From the NCBI GenBank assembly GCA_001695595.3, contig MBPM02000010.1, forward strand, positions 682,001-746,000: 64,000 nucleotides of DNA, written 5' to 3'. The notes beneath the pieces are model-generated. The model was not told the DNA's origin and searched no databases. It saw only the letters and a list, made by a program, of their open reading frames with translations. The translations under genes were made by a program, and so were the position numbers. This document shows positions 10,723-23,614 of the stretch, one piece after another (the stretch's first letter is position 1; each line of letters begins with the position of its first letter). Origin of the DNA: Plasmopara viticola (Eukaryota; Oomycota; Peronosporomycetes; Peronosporales; Peronosporaceae).

Positions 10723-13700
10723 ACATTTAGCTCAATCTTTTGTCGGCTTGTCATCATTTACATTGCTGGTGTACATGTCGACCTAAAAAAGAACGTAGCG
10801 AAGTCCATATGCCAGCGTAAGAATTATAGAACCTTGGTGTTAGGCTTCTATTATCGTTGGGAGTTTTGCAATCGGCGTCTTTGAAGAGATATCATCTAGT
10901 TTTTCCTCACACTTTGCAGAGACTAAAGTTTAATTCTTTCTCTCATTGCTCATACCTATATTTGCGTTTTTCAAAGATGATGTCGCGCAGAAGGCTTATC
11001 GTTCTGTCCAACGATCGTTCACTTTTTTCGGTCTTGTGTGCAATAGATTGCGGTTCGGACCGTTTTTTAAAAGACTCAAAAAGTATTTATTTTTAGGCCT
11101 TCCTAAAATACTGTTCATGCTCAAAAGTCAGCTTTGATTTCCTGCGAAATATGCAAGAAAATATCGATAGGATGCAAGTAAAATTTTTATGCTTTTTTCT
11201 TAGCAATAAGCCAGCTTGTATTGCTAAAGCTCGACGATTACTATGAATTGCATATTATTGTCAGTCTCGAATTTTATTTGGAGAGTTGACTAGGCCATAA
11301 CGAAATAGGCAAATGAAGGTAATTAATATTTGACCTGAAATCATTTTAGAATAAATGAGTTAAGAAAGTTGATGTCTGGTCAAGTCCAAAGTTCACTACG
11401 AAAAGATGCGACTTCCCGATATAGGTCTTGCTGAGGCGCACAGCGGTCGATTTGATTGCGAAGACAAAGCTCTCGATGGTCCGCGGTTGATCCTTAGATG
11501 CTGCGACCCAACCGTTTCAATAGCAAGTCTTAGCCTTTGCGCAGGAGCTGCCGCTCCATGTCTGAAAGTGCAAGCCGATTATGGCACTCGTTTACCGCCA
11601 AAGCCATGGACACTTTTATGTGGATGACATTGTTAAGTAGATGCGCTTTTAAGGCTACGAAGAGTCTTTTTTTGTGACACGATTGATACGCTTCTCAAAC
11701 CTTATAATGTTTGTTAGAAAGGATCTGTCGGGTATCTAGGGCTATCGTGATCTGGGTGGGATCCAAAGAAACATATATTTTGCATGCAAACTCTAGTCTC
11801 TTGGTCAAACTTCGGGGGTATGGTAGGAGCACTATCATACCCGCGCTCGGAAGTCAGGCTCACATTGCCTGGCTCTGCGCGAAAGCCAAGACATCTAAAA
11901 ATGAATCTTTTCAGCCCACGATATAAGAGAATTGTAATTAAAAAATGATGTAGTAAAGAGCTTTTTTTGAGTGATCGCATTTTGAGCAACAATGATCTCA
12001 ATCGCAGATTGACTCTGAAACTGAAGCAATCGACAGTGCTCCCATACAGGTTGCAGGCGAAACATTTGTTGCCACGTCAAGCAAGTTTTCTGAGTTAGAC
12101 ATGACAAATGGATTAAAATAAGGTTTACCCGACGAAGAGTCGCACTAGAACAAAGACTTCTTCTAAGCCAATTATATTATAGTAAGCACAGTAGTTCTTT
12201 TGCGGTGCGCAAACGTGGACTTGTCGCTGTGGCCTGCATTAGCTGGGTAATACCCAAACTAAATGTCCTTTTTACCGCTGATTTTGGTGTTTTCAGAAAT
12301 AGTAGACCTGTCGGTACAGGGCGGTAGGTGAGTTGCATTGCTACGTGCCCAAAACTTAAGCCAAATTCGAGGTACAAGAGCTTTGACAGACGGCTTTACT
12401 TTGAAAAGTAGTCGCATGTTGTACCCTTCGTAAAGCTAACTGGGCCTCCCATCCTATGTCACCCACTTGTACACGCTTGGCGTCCAGTCTGTCCCAGGAA
12501 TGAAAAAGAATTCTCTCGTCCAAAATGACCACATCAAGGCCTCAAAAATTGTATCAAGCTTCAAGCCTTCGTCGATTTGAGAAACCACAAGAGCAGAATC
12601 TTCAACTATCACCTTATCGTAAAGCAGACCATCCGCCCACTCAAAGCTATGCAACTTCGACTGCTGTCAAAGGTCTGAGATCAAGGTTCTGATATCTTTT
12701 CCTGCGATACATCATCACATTAATGCCACTACGGCTGTATTTTTTGTATGCCTGCCGGATCTGTTCGTTTTCGAAAAGTTTGGATCTGCTGGTGTATGCC
12801 AGCTCATTAATTCGCGCGAAAGCGCGGCGGCAAGCACTTAAGCTTGACAATTATGTTTCTAACTTGAAAAATTACTTTTTAGCAAAGAATAGCAATCATC
12901 GTACCATTATTTTGGACAAGTAAGACGTATTCGCAACAACATTAAACAATTACCATATCGATCACAAAGGTTTAAAGCTCCGTCGGTTGCAATTTGATTT
13001 GATCTTTAGAGAGAATTAGTACATAAACACGTATATTGTTGTTAAATGTGTAGGTGGAAGCCCGCCAAGTACAGCGAGGCCTCCTGAGCTCTAGAATACA
13101 ACTTTTGCTCTTGAAGCTCGAGCGCTATGACGTGTTCCAGCTGCAAGAAAGTGGGGATGGCTGCAAATGCAGACATTGTGTTAGGACTATAGAAGCCAGT
13201 AAGCTTTTCGAGCAGTGCAAATTCCTCGTCCGGCATATGTGCGCAGGCGACTTCATCCATATTGAACCTTGTGCGATAGTTAAGTAGAAAATATCGCATG
13301 AGCAAAAGAAGTGTAGCTATCAATAAGTCCAAATGAGGATGTCGGATTTATCGCCCACTACATCTTGCATGCCTTGAGAATTAGTGTGAGAGGGATCAGT
13401 GACGTGTCAAGGCCCCGAAATCGCTGCTAATGGTAGGTTCACGCACCCACGCCGATAAAACGATTTCAACATTAAAGTGAAGGAGTACTAGAACCACATT
13501 TTGTATTTGAAGGGATCAATATGATTATTAAATCATCTTTGACCACTATCAAGGGGCGATCGCACTACATGTACCTGAAGTCGAGCTAAAGGCTTGCGTC
13601 AAATATGCCAAAGTAAGGGCTCAAAATTGGATAGATCAACAGGTGGACCACCAAGTGCGAGTATAAGACATCCCGCAGGTCGGTAGCATATCTTTGTAAT

Positions 13701-16700
13701 TCGCAGTGACCTCATACTTTCACAAGTGTACCAGGAAGCACAATAACTAACAACGTACCAAGAGCCGGTAACATAGCTCCACTAGAAAGTGGAGAAGCTC
13801 TATAAAATCGAACATTAGGTCTCGAAAAATGAATCCATGCTTGATGAAGGACTTAATTCGCAGAGAAAAAAAACGGCTCGACTTATCGTCGTGTTGCGCC
13901 AATCCACTGTATTGAATTTACTCCTAGAAGTGTGAGAGTTGCTGAGCCCCTTAAACATTAAAGGTATTGAAGTTTTGGCCAAATCTTTGGTAGCGGTGAT
14001 TCTGAAGATGAGAACCAATTTGAAATTGGAATTTATCCTTCGTTCTGAACATAATGTCTTTCATCAGTCTTATAGATTTTTGTAAGCCACGCATTGGCTT
14101 CAAATGATTTTTTGATTCAATATATCCTTCATGAATGCAATAATCGGATATGTTGTCCAGAGACCATTATCCATACTATCATCAGAGAAAGTACTAAATC
14201 ACAAATTTGACCTCGTGCTAGATGTGCCACCAAGCAAACACCACTGCCACAAAAGCCGTAAAGACATGTTTATGCTTTCTTTGCCAAGGAAACAAATTAT
14301 ATCTGGTGCTTGGTCATATTTTACACTCGTTAACGACGTTGAGAGTGTAGAAGTCGAATGCAAAGAGGCAAATAGATGTATAGCAGTTTACGCACACTTG
14401 TTACGTGTAACTTCGCAACATGTCCGGGCGTACGCTATACAGGGATTTAAATGCAATAAAGCAACAAGTGATATCATCTTTAAGTGGGCTACATGGCTCA
14501 AGAAGAGGAAGTATGAAGGAAAGTATGACATTTTCTGACAACTGACCGTATATAATTTATGTCTTGAGTTGATCGTGTGTTAAGGTTGCAGCTTAAAGAT
14601 TAATTTATGTATAGCAATGCTTATACTTTTTCGTCTCACCCACAATTTTTATGCTTTAATTTATGGATGAGACCAAAAAGGATAAGCAGACATAATATCT
14701 ATTCTGGTGCTCTTCAAAGTATTAAAGCATGCATACCGATGAATAGCTCGACACGGAGCATGTTGTGCTTTAGGGTCACAGTTTCGTTTAGGAATCGTTT
14801 TGGCGAAAAGGCAAATTTTAAAGCTAAGGGTTCTTCTACTATCACAAACTATGTTGAGCCAATGAAGGCTTTATTGTATGTGACTTCTCATTTATTTTTT
14901 GATTTTGAGGCGATAGAATTTTCCATAGCGATTTTATGTCGTTAAATTAAAGAGGGGCAAAAAACAATCCCGCTTGGCTGTTGTCTCTAAAGCAGCAAAG
15001 CCCTTTCACCAATGATAAGAAGAGATCGTAATTACATACGATATATTTTCCGGTCCAGGTGTTGTAGGGAATGATCTCGAATATAGCAAACTTGTACGCT
15101 GGATAATCATTTGGCAGGTGTAAATTTGACACGGCTAAAAGTTTACTAATTTTGAAAGCACTGCTGTTACTGCACTTATGTATTGCAATAATGGTAGTTA
15201 GTAATTGCATCGCAAGGAAGTGCAAGGCAACGATCGGTGTTCGTCGAGCCCCATATTTTATTTTTTGAGTCGGTGAGCGAAGACTTATGAATATGAAAAT
15301 AAGAGCCTTCGAGGCGGGGATTCTACAAGCAGCGACAAATCGGTCTTTTTGAAGGTCCAAATAGTCGTACTCAAAAGGCGACTACGTCCAAAGAGGTAGG
15401 ACTTAGTAATTGCCTTTTGAACGTAGCCAAATATATGTACAATGCTAACCATAGAGCATCGCAAGCTTAATTTTCAAAAATGGACATTGACTGGTGCTGG
15501 GCATATTGTGTTCGTTAACTTTTTCCTATTTTGCACTGGAAAAATTAGTAGCAAAGGTAAAAACGTTAAACTATACTAAGACACAAGAGTTGCTTGCTAG
15601 TAATAAGTAGCAAGATGCGTTGGTGGCGGGTCGATGCCACCTGCCGATTGCGACGAGTAAATATGAGCTGGCGAGGTGTGATTTGCTGACTTCATCGGAT
15701 TCCACAGGGAAGTGGCTTGAAAATTAGGAGGGTTCCATGTAGTAACCCAGTAAGGTACTCCTCGTGAAGGGCATGTCTACTGCTCATCCAGCTCATTAAT
15801 GTACTTTGCGAGTCGACTTTAATAAGAATAGTCAGTACTGGGCATTGAAAGGTGCTCAATGAGTAAACTAAGTATGCTATCAACACCTTGATGTCAATGC
15901 GCGCGCAATTGAGTGCATTGATGCCGAGCTGATGAATTTTGTAATTCACAAATTGGTGATCGTCTTGTTGATTATCAAAAAGATCCAAAAATGTATATTT
16001 ATTTCGCAGGTAATTTGCAATTTGCCCAAAATAGTATTTAAATATGAATGCAATTCCGGTCTGGTCCAACGAGCTCGAAAGATTAATCGAAATAGCAAGG
16101 ACAACGCTGGTTCAACCCCGCAGAAAAAACAAAACCGCTTTTGAAAGCCATAAGTGTCTTCAACTTTGCAACTCGACTAACCGTAACCAGATGGTAGTCA
16201 TACTTGGAGTTGTAATGCAGAAGACGTAGTCTTTGTCATACTCTTTGTAGTCGCAGTCATAGGCATAGTCGTAGTCGTCATTAATGGTAACAAAGCTCAT
16301 TATTTCCAATATTTGTGTTCCTCTTTGCTTTGGTAGAAGCGCGCATGATATAGCGGCCGTCGACTTGCTCTTCGTCTGTTGTGATGCAACGCCCGCGTAC
16401 TTGCAAAGGTAAAACTTTACTTAGAATCGAGCACGGTTGATAACATAGACCGCCGAAGTAGAAACCTCCTCATCGTATACTTTTTAGTTGTGATGAAGCC
16501 AAAGTGCTCGTAATACGCAACATCGAACATTGTTTAGTGCCCCGCAAAGCTTGGTCGTAGAAGGAGTAAGACTAAAACTTTTACAGAAACAGCCAAAATC
16601 TAATCGAGATCTTCATCATTGAGTTCCTTGTATGGCGTACGGCTATAATTTTATAATAACCAGCCACATGACACTCCCAAAAAAGTTTTTAGTGTGTTTA

Positions 16701-19700
16701 GTGACCGTGCACCCGTTTATGCAGGGATGCGGTATGTCAACTTTGGCGATAGACAAAGCTCAACCGGTATATGTTCTACTTTGTAGGTCCTGGACATAAT
16801 TTCCTGACACCAAATAATTATTAACCATAATAAACCAATGTTTAATTTTAACGCGAAGGGCTTGTGTAACTATGATCTCTGGGTTCATGAAGCACTAGGC
16901 ATCAACAAGACCAAGCCTCCCCAATCAATCTACAAGCTCATCTTAATTTCAATCTCGATGAAGTGCCGTCTGGTCGAGCCACTCATCCAACGCTAGGTTG
17001 AAACCGTCGACGACAATTTGCTTAAAGCATTTACCCAATTCTAGTTCACTGCCATTTGCATCGAGGTGGGTGGAGAGTGCTCGAAAACGACCTTCGCGAT
17101 ACATGGGTTCATGATTGGATGAAAATCCACGTGTACGTCCAGCAATTCACCCTCTAAGAAAGTAATGACACATTCGTAACTCTTCATCGTAGGAATTGGC
17201 CGTGAATCTGAAAAATTCACCAAAAGAGAAGAATATGGACATAACGAGGCCCTATACATGTCTTCCGTTAAACACCAGAAATGTAAAAGCCGACCAAAAC
17301 AAGCGTGATCTGAAGTCTACTAAGTGAATGAAGTGTCCGTAGGCTTAGAGTCGATCTATCTTGTTAAATTCTGTCCGTTAAGATGCGATCAACTGATGCA
17401 CTGAAAGAAGTTGCATATACATGGTAAGTGAACGTTTATCCACCCCGTTCATGCTGAGCAATGTTCTCTTAAAGGCCCATGTCTCCTAAAGTAGAGGGCA
17501 CACCAAGAAGAAAATAGCGGTCTCACCCGTAAAAGATAGCTCTAAATTGCTTAAAGATTGAAAGATTGTGAGATTGCGAGGCGGCGCAGCATCATGATTG
17601 CGATATTGCTTCCCAACAACTGAGTGAGCTATGTTCATTGAGATGAATTTGCTTTATAAGAGAACTGGAGCATGTCTCATGCATTTGTGTAGCAGGTTCT
17701 GAATTTTCAGAAGATCGACGTAAAGTCCAAGCGCGAAAATCATCAAGATCAAATCAAACAAGGTGCAGTAGCCAGCTGCGTACCAAGTATCTTATTGTAA
17801 AGAGAATTCTAGTCAGCTTTCATCGGAGTTTAGGAATCATACATCATATCTATTTCGTAGCCGAGACAGAAATAAAACCGGGGAAACGGCTCCACGCATA
17901 TCGTTCGGCAGATTGCGTGATCCAGCACAAGCTGCTGCTGACATTAAAGCGGAATCTTAAACAGCTACCAAAACTATGGACATTGTGCTTGAGTAGTGGT
18001 TAGCACATCTTCATGTGACGTGAAGGCTTGTGCCTCCTTGGCAACGAAATCGGCAACTATACTATCCAGCTCTTCCGCGGTTTCTTATTTCACAACCGTC
18101 AAGCCTACTTTAGTGCGCGAAGTGCCGACGACGAAACCGACAATGTAACATGATTAAAGCCATAAATTACGTCTCTTTTGTCAGCATTACTCACACTCAG
18201 ATCAGACTCTGGCGGCAGAGAAGTGTCGTATCAATTCGGAGGCTGGACTTCAAGAATTTCGGATGAATCGGTGGTGAAAATGTCGGTGTCGATTGATTCT
18301 TAGCATTTAGAGTAAGTTGACATCGAACAGGCGTGCCCGGCTCAGTGAACGTTTCTCCCGGGCGATTTGACAGCCCGTATCGGGAGTGGTGCACCAAGGA
18401 CATCAGCTGTTTCGGTTTCAAAAGAAAACAGCTGATGTCTTGACCGAGCAGAGCGAAACCCAGAGACCAAGTCCTGTTTTTGTTGTTCGTAACTAAAGCG
18501 CTGAGACGCGGCTTGTTCGACGGCGAAGCATCAACGATGGATCCTATCGAACTATAGTGTTAGTTACGTATAGGCAACGGATCAGTGTCGCAGAGCCAGT
18601 AGCAGAAATTGGTCTTGTTAATTAGGTCGTTTCCGTCTAAGAAATTGGTGCGTCTGTCGTGTCATCGCTTTGCGTACTGGCGTCCAAAACATGGAGTGGC
18701 TCGCAGTAGATGAACGGAGCAACGCGACTATGTTTGTGGAAGCGTCGCAGGACAAAGCATGGCTCGTCGCTCGGCTTTTACCCTTGAGCTCAAAAAAATC
18801 TGAGTGGGCTAGATGCAGCGTTTAAGTAAATTATGCGTGCTCGTGACTTAACAACAGGGTGATCATGCGAAGCCGTGATGAGAACGGGCATAGCGTTACG
18901 AATCACAAACTAGTTGGAAAACCACGATCCGGCACGCCAAATCAAAGACGCCGAAGATATAAAAGTACAACTTGTCAAATAGCAAGTTTCTTGGATGGTA
19001 ACCAAAGTGTTACACAACCTGAGAGTTGCACCGTCTTGACAGGGAAGAGTGTCATCAGACGTGTAGACAAAGTCGATCCTTTCAAGGAGATGCGCACAAA
19101 GTTGCCGCCCAAACGAAGGTAATCAGCGCGACCAGTGAGAAGCACTAAAAGGTTGCTTGCTGGGTAGAAGAAATTTGTTCAACTAACACCCACTTCAACT
19201 CTGAGTTAATCTGTACAATCTGAAGTTGCGGATGAAGGAAGATAATCATGAGGCGAAACGGTGGACGATGGCGGTACTTGTCAGCGGCAGTTGGGCTTAG
19301 TGGCGGTGAAAGCACTCTTAGGAAAGTTCCTGCAGCGGCGGCAAAGGCATAGCGGCGGCCTACGGTACTATGTAAAGAATTGACGGAATAATGTTTGGGC
19401 GCAAAAATGGGGCAGAATCAACCACTTAAGCTTGAGTCGGCAAATCGGGACATCGAGACAGAGTGGTGCTTGGGAAGTACTGATCACAAGACTATGAAAA
19501 ACCTCTGGGAAAGACTTTTGTGGGCACCCCTTCTGGCTTTGATGGACACGACAAAACGTCGTCTTTGACAATTTCGAGCTTCTATTAGCTTTTCACGTTA
19601 CAGCAACTTTTTTAGGTCAATCGTGAGTGAGACAGTTTCGGCAGCGGTAGGCAGCTGTGCAAAAAGCTCGCTCAAAATATGATAATGCGAGTCATGAAAT

Positions 19701-21022
19701 ACTACTAAATTTCCGAATGCGTCTTCTCCCTCCGTGGTCTACTTAAAAACTTCGGTCAATTCGCCCTACTTGTCCAGAGAAATGGCAAGACGCCGTCATT
19801 CTTTGCAGAACAGACCCTATGTGGTGCATACAATCCTGGCAAAATAGATGTGCTGCCGACGTACAGTTTGAGCAGGCCAGACTATAAGCTGGATGTTATA
19901 CGCTGATCTATACCTTTTTTGACAGACAGAATTTCAGGCATATAATACATATGCCAATCGAGAGCTCTGAACGCGATTCTTTACTACTGACAAGGACGCT
20001 AATGTCGATCTATCTTTCGACAGCGGTCGTAGCTCCATCGCTGCAAAAAGACAGTCGATCTATACTTTCGATGTGTGATTCAACTCATGGGTCTCAAAAA
20101 GCGTCAATAATTCGTCGTTTGGACAAAGAGAGAATGATTTTTCGGTCTGCGACGTATTGATGGACTCGCATGCATGAGTGGGTGCCCAGGTATGAGGATT
20201 AGTGAGAACGCCAAAGGGTTAAGTCTGCGGTACTGGCATCCATAAACCACGACCTTGATGATTTTCCTTGCCAACTATATAACAACAATATGTGCATAGT
20301 CCACTTCGTGTGCCGCTTAAAAGTTGACACCTGGTTTATCTAGTATGACCGAGGAACAAGCAGGACATATACATTATAGAAATTTCAAGAACTCTTGACA
20401 CGGCGATGTCGGTGATAGACCCACTGGATACTATCGTATCGGCAAACTATGGCTCAATTGGCCCGAGCTCGCTAACTAATTTTTAAGCAGACATTCCTCA
20501 GACAGGTTGTTAGACAAAAAAGCGATAGAGCTTACACCGTGATGCATGTACGCTAAAGCTACGCATTTGTAAGCCAAAAATCATTTCTTAACTGAGCTTG
20601 CACGAAACAATGCACTTCACGCATATACGGGTTTTACAAATTTTAATATACATAAGCTCAGACACCCTACAATTCCGCTAGTTCATTAAAGCACAAATAT
20701 TTCTGGAATAAGTCAGTGAAATTCTTGCAATTTTTTTTATTTCTTTTATGTCTCAAAAATTAATTAGTAATTAGAAGCCATCTTTGAAAACGAATTTTCG
20801 ACTTTTTGTAATCAAAATTGAAGGAAATCTGATTGCATCCGCCCGGAAAATTAACAGAGACAAATCCGTCGAAAAAAATCAATCCTTTATATGCAGAGAT
20901 TAGTATTACGTGTAGCCTAAAACTTACCACCTAAAAGGTTTAGTTCGATAGTTGGTGAAGTTTTGTATAATTGCATCGCTTCCACAAGCATAGCCGTGTG
21001 TGCCCTCCATCGCTATATTCAT
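10723..21022. other. Long gene-poor, repeat-derived stretch
   Basis: About 10 kb without a gene I can support. Open frames are short. The longest (14131-14538 plus, 135 codons; 15692-16069 minus, 125 codons; 14947-15360 minus, 137 codons) have no recognisable motif. Base composition changes locally: 11.4-11.7 kb and about 17.9-19.6 kb are clearly more GC-rich than the AT-rich surroundings and contain CG-rich words, as expected of decayed transposon or gene sequence. No LTR pair, zinc knuckle or RT signature could be read there. Confidence 0.35.
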
Positions 21023-21637
21023 CTAATGCAAGCCATCCGATGTTTCGGGCGCCAGTATGCAGTGCGGTGACAAGGCAGATGCACCGATTTTCTCGACGGA
21101 AACGGAAGAAACAACGAGATAAATTTCTACTACAGGCTCTGCGACACTGACCTCCGAGCCTGTCCCTTTTTTACATATTAGATCGATAGGATCGGTCGAC
21201 GATGCTTGGCTGCCAGACAAGCAACATCTCAGCGCTTCAGTCACTGCTTTACCTGCAAAATACAAACTTGATCTTTCTGAGTCATGCTCTGTTTAATCAA
21301 GAGACCAGATGTTCTTTTCTTAAACCGTAACTGCTGATGCCCCTGAGCGGAAGGCGGTGCAGCACCCACCGTATGGGCTATTAAATCGTACGGGAGAAAA
21401 ATCATTGAGCCGGGCACATTTGTCTCATGTGAACTTACTCTAGACACTAAGGATCCATCTACACTGACAAGTTCGTCGCTATTTTCTTCGATTTTCTTAG
21501 AAGTCCTGCTTGCAAGTGGATACGACACTTCCTCACCGCCCGATGAGTGTGGGTTAATCTGAATAGGGGAAACAATGCATGGCTTTAAAAGTGATTTACC
21601 ATCGGCTCCGTCGTCGGCAATCCGTGCGCTAGATTAG
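21023..21637 (-). CDS. Hypothetical two-exon gene fragment
   Basis: The minus strand is open from about 21637 (after a possible acceptor CTAG) to about 21294 and again from 21265 to a stop at 21023. A possible intron of about 53 bp (donor GTCTCT, acceptor TTTTGCAG) would join them in phase. The product is Ser/Thr-rich and hydrophilic, with segments such as SRTSKKIEEN and SSTDPIDLICKK. I recognise no family, no clear start codon is visible, and the donor is poor. It could be a gene remnant or chance. Low confidence. Confidence 0.25.
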
Positions 21638-21825
21638 GCACGACGGATGCCGACTTTGTCGAATCTTGTGTTTGTTCTCTCAATGATTCGGTACCAGCCC
21701 TTTAAACTAGCTCAAATTAAAGAGGTCGCGTTTGTACTTGTATTCTAAACCTGCAAAAAGGATAGTTTCTTGGAAATAATTAAAGGGTATGCTTACATTA
21801 TGTAGTACTCTTAGTTGTTGCCACC

Positions 21826-22610
21826 GCTTGCATTCGAAGCTCAGTTAAAGACTAAGTAACGAATTTAATGTAGGTCAGACATCGGAGGAGGTGGTGAAGG
21901 TGCATGTCATGGTTAGCGTACATTATTTGTAAGCGCAGTACGACTTGAGCAAAGCTAAAATAACTCGAGGCACTAGAATTTATAAAAGCTTAAACCGTGT
22001 GGTTCCGAGAACAAGTGATGATTCTCGCTTACAGCAAAAAACTTTGTCGTGACTTCTTAGTGCCTTCATATCGATTTGGCTTGTACTAAGTCGGCAGCAC
22101 CCTTATCTCACTCTACTTTTAAAGTGCCGTATCTTAGTCGGCAAAAGCTAGGTGAGCTTCCTGAGAGTGTAACGTGGTCGAGTAAGTTTGAATTAAATCT
22201 TAGTCCCGGAAGTTTATAACGCAATTGAGCTGCCGTTGCAATTTCCGTGTTTTGGATATTTGTTGCTTAAAAAATACGGTTGTGACGTTTGCGCGTGTCT
22301 AGAATGCGTTCTGGGGTTTTAACAGGGTCCATTTATGTCAAACGGCGCCGTAAATTAAATTTAGGCTGGTCCTGAATAACCTTCTACTGTAGAAGCCATG
22401 GTAGACATTTATATGGTGCCTCAGTGTAAACTGTCACATTCGGCGTAGTCAAATTTTCAATCGGTACTTGGTTAGCTGAACCTAGTTTAGCCAAAGATGT
22501 GCTTTGATCAGTGTACGTACAAAATCACACTTGCAAGGCAATAGTCGAATCTTCTTCGTTAAATTGGGTCCACTAAATTTCAGTGTTAAAGGATTTTCGA
22601 GACTTTCGAA
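21826..22610 (+). repeat. Dispersed diverged repeat, copy B
   Basis: Plus-strand partner of the minus-strand block at 3520-4266. Matching blocks keep their order over ~780 bp, with frequent substitutions and small indels. No intact ORF is present. The flanks are not obviously duplicated, so I cannot define element ends. Confidence 0.65.
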
Positions 22611-23389
22611 TCTCGTACATTCAAAGTATTCGTCTAGTCGACTCGTTTCGGCCTCTCATTTCTATAAAGGGACGTACAGTAGAGCGCTTAGAACTTTGAG
22701 CGCTCGCCAGACAGAAATGGACGGAAAATTAGTTAAAAAAAGTGGTCTAGTGTCAAGCTGTGCTGCTTTAAACTAGAGCTGATTCCGCTTCTCCTTCGCC
22801 GATGTGTTGTTTGCGGAGGAAGGTAAAAACATTTTGGCGCTATAAATATGCCACATGCGCGCAGGGTCAAAAAGCTAACTGCTATCGGCCGAAGGTAGGA
22901 GAAAGTTTCCCGGTAGGCTCGTTTGTCGATGGTACTTAATTTTCAGGAGCCTTATTCCGCGAGAAGTAAACCGAGCTTTGACAGCAAGACAGACTATTCA
23001 ACATGTATGTTGGAAGAAAACACGTTGGAGGAGCTCCACGAGACTTGATTATTGGTGAAATCACCATGAAGTCGGATCAAATTTCCAAAATTTCAAGAGC
23101 CGCATAGGGAAAATATGCCAAACGCAGTTAGTAAAATTTGACTTCCTTGCAAGCCACGCACAGCGATCACCAACGCGTCTGCGTGCGCGTCAATCTATGA
23201 CATCGTAACGATTCCCAAAAGTTGAATAATTTAAAACAATAATCAAGCATGAAAACTATCATCAGTACAATAACCTCCAATCACTAAACAAAGAAACAAC
23301 TGATAACGAAATCTAAAACTGGTAACGAAAGATGAAACTGGGAATGAAAGTTGAAATCTACATCAATAATCGGTTAATAATCCAAACTC

Positions 23390-23590
23390 GACGCTGCAAC
23401 TATTGTGTATGCATCTCGAATGGAGTAGACGCTGTAGACTTTGCTGTCAGTCGTGATGTTGTGATTTTCCGAGGCTGCAATGTAGACGCATTTTCAAATG
23501 ACCTTGCACACATGCGGTGCAAGTTGCTCGAGATTGCCCACTTTTCCAACTTTGAGAACATAACGATACCAAGAGTCCTGCCTGTGTTTC
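23390..23590 (-). repeat. 3' flank of the CRN gene, duplicated at 34.96-35.18 kb
   Basis: This block directly downstream of the CRN stop codon (in gene sense) matches 34960-35175 in reverse complement: the stretch around AAGTTGCTCGAG, the TTTCAAATGACCTTGCACAC block and the GCAATGTAGAC block are nearly identical. Together with the CRN tail at 34.3 kb it shows that part of the CRN locus was copied, in inverted orientation. Confidence 0.75.
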
Positions 23591-23614
23591 GACTCGATTG
23601 AGTATCTCGCTAAG

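Noticed and set aside
14131..14538. 135-codon plus-strand ORF considered as an effector
   Set aside because: No signal peptide at the start, no RXLR or EER and no WY pattern.
17900..19600. GC-rich patch considered as a Ty3/gypsy relic
   Set aside because: No zinc knuckle, protease, RT or integrase motif and no LTR pair could be read.
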